From positions 434,001 through 498,000 of the forward strand of contig JAMLJC010000001.1 in assembly GCA_023953845.1 (NCBI GenBank): DNA of 64,000 bases, in the 5' to 3' direction. This DNA comes from Rhizobiaceae bacterium. GTDB taxonomy: Bacteria; Pseudomonadota; Alphaproteobacteria; Rhizobiales; Rhizobiaceae. The translations under genes and the position numbers were made by a program. The stretch's first letter is position 1, and every line of letters starts with the position of its first letter. The notes beneath the pieces are model-generated. The model was not told the origin of the DNA, ran no database searches, and was given only the letters and a program-made list of their open reading frames with translations. Of the stretch, positions 59,144-64,000 are shown one piece after another.

Positions 59144-60496
59144 CTATGCGGCTGATTTCAGCTCCGCGATCACGCCGACGATTTCGTCGACGACCGCCTC
59201 CACCAGCGCCGGATCGTCCGCCTCGGCCATGACGCGGATCAGCGGTTCTGTGCCCGACGGCCGGATAACGAGACGCCCCGAGGAGCCCAGACGCGATCGC
59301 GCGTCCTCGATAGCCGTCTTGACCAGCGGATTCTCCAGCGGCTTGCCGCCCGAGAAGCGTATGTTCTTCAACACCTGCGGCACCGGCTCGAACTTCTTGG
59401 CAACCTCGCTCACCGGCTTGTTCGAGCGCTTGATGCAGGCAAGCACCTGCAGCGCGGAGACGAGGCCGTCGCCGGTCGTCGAGAAATCGGAAAGCACGAT
59501 GTGGCCGGACTGTTCGCCGCCGACATTGAAGCCGTGCGCGCGCATGTGCTCGACGACGTAGCGGTCGCCGACCTTGGTGCGCTGCAGCGAGAGCCCCATG
59601 TCGCCGAGGAAGCGCTCGAGGCCAAGGTTGGACATCACCGTCGCGACGATGCCGCCGCCGGCCAGGCGGCCGCTCTGGTTCCAGGCCTCGGCGATCATCG
59701 CCATGATCTGGTCGCCGTCGACCAGATTGCCGTTCTCGTCCACGATCACCATGCGGTCGGCGTCGCCATCCAGCGCGATGCCGATGTCGGCCCGCACCTC
59801 GTGCACCTTCTTCTGCAGGCTTTCGGGATGCGTCGACCCGCACTCCTGATTGATGTTGAAGCCGTTCGGCTCGTTGTTGATGGTCACCACGTCCGCGCCG
59901 AGCTCCCAGAGCGCCAGCGGCGCAACCTTGTAGCCGGCGCCGTTGGCGCAATCGACGACGATGCGCAGGCCAGACAGCGACATGGAGCGCGGCAGGGTGC
60001 GCTTGGCGAACTCGATATAGCGGTCATGCACGCCGTCGACGCGCTTGGCCCGGCCGAGCGAATCCGTATCCGCCAGCTTGATGTCGATCTCCTCGTCGAG
60101 CATAGCCTCGATGCGCGCCTCGATCTCGTCGGAGAGCTTGTAGCCGTCGGGGCCGAACAGCTTGATGCCGTTGTCGTAATAAGGATTGTGCGAGGCGGAG
60201 ATCATGACGCCGAGATCGGCGCGCAGCGAGCGCGCCAGCATGGCGACCGCCGGGGTCGGGATCGGGCCGAGCAGGAACACATCCATGCCCGCAGCGCAGA
60301 AGCCCGCCACCATGGCGTTCTCGATCATGTAGCCGGAAAGCCGCGTGTCCTTGCCCAGCACCACGCGGTGCCTGTGCTTGCCGCGCTGGAACGACATGCC
60401 GGCCGCCATGCCCACCTTCATGGCGACTTCCGCCGTCATCGGGAATTTATTGGCCTGGCCGCGGATGCCGTCCGTTCCGAAGTAGCGCTTCGACAT
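59144..60496 (-). CDS. glmM: phosphoglucosamine mutase
   Basis: A 450-residue enzyme interconverting glucosamine-6- and glucosamine-1-phosphate for peptidoglycan and lipopolysaccharide. Phospho-serine Ser102 is in GVMISASHNPYYDNGIKLFG, the Mg-binding loop is DGDADRM, the sugar-binding motif is GGEQSGHIV and the phosphate-binding loop RPSGTEPLIRVM. Starts MSKRYFGTDGIRGQANKFPM at 60496. Follows ftsH, the normal order in proteobacteria, but each has its own terminator. Confidence 0.97.
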   Translation of the reverse strand: MSKRYFGTDGIRGQANKFPMTAEVAMKVGMAAGMSFQRGKHRHRVVLGKDTRLSGYMIENAMVAGFCAAGMDVFLLGPIPTPAVAMLARSLRADLGVMISASHNPYYDNGIKLFGPDGYKLSDEIEARIEAMLDEEIDIKLADTDSLGRAKRVDGVHDRYIEFAKRTLPRSMSLSGLRIVVDCANGAGYKVAPLALWELGADVVTINNEPNGFNINQECGSTHPESLQKKVHEVRADIGIALDGDADRMVIVDENGNLVDGDQIMAMIAEAWNQSGRLAGGGIVATVMSNLGLERFLGDMGLSLQRTKVGDRYVVEHMRAHGFNVGGEQSGHIVLSDFSTTGDGLVSALQVLACIKRSNKPVSEVAKKFEPVPQVLKNIRFSGGKPLENPLVKTAIEDARSRLGSSGRLVIRPSGTEPLIRVMAEADDPALVEAVVDEIVGVIAELKSAA

Positions 60497-60648
60497 GAAT
60501 GCTGTCCCACCGATTCTCAGCTTGCGCATATGCCATATCGAACACTGCGACTGGCATCACTTTGTGTGAGTATTTATTACGAATGCTTAGGGAATCGTGC
60601 ATTTTTGGCGTGTTTAGTGTCCGGACAAAGACCTCCGAAGCTTGCCGG

Positions 60649-60677
60649 CAAAAAAACGCCGGGCATCAGCCCGGCGT
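60649..60677 (-). terminator. Rho-independent terminator after ftsH
   Basis: Perfect 9-base stem ACGCCGGGC/GCCCGGCGT (60656-60664, 60669-60677) with an ATCA loop and, on the minus strand, six Ts following. 25 bases after the ftsH stop. Confidence 0.92.
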
Positions 60678-60701
60678 CTCCTTGAGTTATAGGGAAGCGA
60701 A

Positions 60702-62642
<1,941 letters not shown>

Positions 62643-62745
62643 CGATTGTCCCGTGGACGCGCCCGGCCGCGCCCGTGCTCAAGGTTTGGTTATGCCTAAC
62701 ATAGGCAGGGCCCCTGCCCTTGCCAAGCATTAGACCATGCGGCGG

Positions 62746-64000
62746 TTAAGCTTCTTCCCTATTGTGGCCGGCAAATGGCGGTTCGGGAATTTCTGCCGCG
62801 CCGGCTAGCGCAGCCACGGCCCGTGCAAGAGCGAGATCGAAGGACGGCAGGAAGAGCCGCCATGGCGCGAGGACGGGAACGGCGTCGAAAGCCGCTTCAG
62901 GGGGTTCGGCGGCACGGACAGCCTTGAGGATCGCCGCTGGCACGGTTTGTGGTCCCGGGACGGTAGGCTCCGGAACCCGCCGGGGTGGCGAAACGGGAAA
63001 AAGCGCCACCGAACCTTCTCCGTCGCCGACATCCGCGATCCGGTAGCGTCCGTCCCAGATCGTGCCGGGAACGGGCTCTTCCGTCGGCAGCCCTCGCTTC
63101 TCGCGATAGAGAAACACGCCGTTGCGGCGCCGGTCTGCGACCGTGCGCGAAAGTGTCGCGCGTCTCACGCACCCTTCCCGCATGTCCCGGAAGAGGTTCA
63201 ACGCCCTTCCCGCATCGGGAAACTGTGGCGCGCCTCCGCAGACAGCCAAAAGCGCGCGGAAGGCCGGCACGGCCGCCGCCTCTGCTTCGCCGAAAAAGTC
63301 TGCCCTCAATCGCACAAGCCCCCTGACCGGACGTTCGGCATGGCGCGAAACGAGCCGCGCGGCAGCCTCCGCGATATGCTCGCGCCCGCGGCCTGCCTCG
63401 GCGGCCCGGGCCAGCAACGCATCCCGCCCGTAATCGCCCTCCCCGGCATCCGTCAGCGCCGCCCGTATCCGGGGCCGCTCGTATTTCCGGTCGAGATTGG
63501 CGGGGTCCTCGATCCATGCGATCCGTTCCGCGCACAGAAAGCGCCGCAGCTCGGCGCGTCCGGTCGCCAGCAGCGGCCGGACGATCCAGACGCGCCCGTC
63601 GAACAGCGTTGCGGGCGCCATGCCTGCGAGCCCCCGGCCATCGCCGCGCGCCTGGCGCATCGCGACCGTTTCGGCCTGGTCGTCGGCCGTATGTCCGGTA
63701 ACGACGATGTCACCGCCTTCGGCCTCGGCCGCGCCGGCCAGCAGTCCGTAGCGTGCCAGCCGCGCGGCTTCGGAAACGCCGCTACGCGGCTTTTCGCCTG
63801 CCCACGTCGTTATGTGATGGGGGATGCCGCGCGCGGCGCAAAAATCATGGACCTCTCGCGCCTCGGCGGCGGAACTGTCGCGCAGGCGGTGATCGACCGT
63901 CACGGCGACCAGTCTTGTCGGCGAGGCCCGGCGCTCCAGCCAGCGCTGCAGCAACAGCAGCATGGCGAGCGAGTCGCTGCCGCCCGACACGGCGGCGATG
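62746..64000 (-). CDS. tilS: tRNA(Ile)-lysidine synthetase, N-terminus outside window
   Basis: N-type ATP pyrophosphatase that converts cytidine-34 of the tRNA-Ile(CAU) to lysidine. The loop SGGSDSLAMLLLLQRWLERR and the HTADDQAETVAMRQ motif are present, with the C-terminal half (about 200 residues) being the less conserved TilS tail. The frame is open to the right edge (ATCGCCGCC then GTG), so the true start lies beyond 64000. Gap of about 100 bases to ftsH. Confidence 0.93.
   Translation of the reverse strand, partial: IAAVSGGSDSLAMLLLLQRWLERRASPTRLVAVTVDHRLRDSSAAEAREVHDFCAARGIPHHITTWAGEKPRSGVSEAARLARYGLLAGAAEAEGGDIVVTGHTADDQAETVAMRQARGDGRGLAGMAPATLFDGRVWIVRPLLATGRAELRRFLCAERIAWIEDPANLDRKYERPRIRAALTDAGEGDYGRDALLARAAEAGRGREHIAEAAARLVSRHAERPVRGLVRLRADFFGEAEAAAVPAFRALLAVCGGAPQFPDAGRALNLFRDMREGCVRRATLSRTVADRRRNGVFLYREKRGLPTEEPVPGTIWDGRYRIADVGDGEGSVALFPVSPPRRVPEPTVPGPQTVPAAILKAVRAAEPPEAAFDAVPVLAPWRLFLPSFDLALARAVAALAGAAEIPEPPFAGHNREEA

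Overview
This window reads as one piece of a high-GC alphaproteobacterial chromosome, most likely Hyphomicrobiales (Rhizobiales) and probably a Mesorhizobium/Phyllobacteriaceae-type organism. The signs are the gene orders tilS-ftsH-glmM and obgE-proB-proA-nadD ... rsfS-rlmH-EnvC-ctpA-yibQ-rppH, the alphaproteobacterial general stress response module phyR/nepR/ecfG, an L21 protein with the rhizobial C-terminal extension, and paired Omp25-like beta-barrel proteins. Coding density is high. There is no rRNA operon, CRISPR array, insertion sequence or prophage.

Layout. 1-2.1 kb: a copper-type operon (DUF2946, YcnI, CopC, running off the left edge) and two acidic small proteins. 2.2-12.1 kb: tRNA-Glu, RluA-type pseudouridine synthase, heat-shock sigma factor rpoH with a clear terminator, a methyltransferase divergent from an XRE regulator, a TolA-like anchored protein with purA, and a SMP-30/uxuA sugar-acid pair. 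12.2-19.5 kb: a stress island (PRC-barrel protein, lipid-kinase-like protein, HWE histidine kinase, Crp/Fnr regulator, lone receiver, ecfG-nepR and phyR, DUF1328 protein). Four of its genes have a perfect GGAAC-N16-CGTT promoter of the EcfG type and phyR has a one-mismatch copy. 19.6-33.7 kb: housekeeping genes for RNA decay, cell division, ribosome maturation, NAD and proline synthesis, and ribosomal proteins L27/L21.

34.0-36.5 kb is the most accessory-looking stretch: tRNA-Ser(CGA), a small secreted protein, a candidate small RNA with an anti-Shine-Dalgarno loop, and an unrecognised 495-residue protein with toxin-like architecture. 36.6-42.7 kb holds an aldehyde dehydrogenase, an orphan IolE-like protein, a sugar-nucleotide-epimerase-like SDR, a DUF1349 protein, an MFS transporter and a cytochrome b561. 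42.9-46.9 kb is a four-gene operon with overlapping stop/start codons (CDP-alcohol phosphatidyltransferase, FkbM methyltransferase, LTA-synthase-like sulfatase-fold protein, RibD-type reductase). 47-50.9 kb holds a DMT exporter and serA/serC, with a large inverted repeat between serA and serC and a likely serC leader RNA.

51.1-57.0 kb is a compact five-gene operon (GNAT-like protein, asparagine-synthase-type amidotransferase, acyl carrier protein, acyl-AMP ligase, NAD-synthase-like ATP pyrophosphatase). It looks like an uncharacterised carrier-protein pathway and is the best candidate for an undescribed biosynthetic system here. 57.2-59.0 kb encodes two outer-membrane beta-barrels, and 59.1-64 kb encodes glmM, ftsH and tilS (cut by the right edge).
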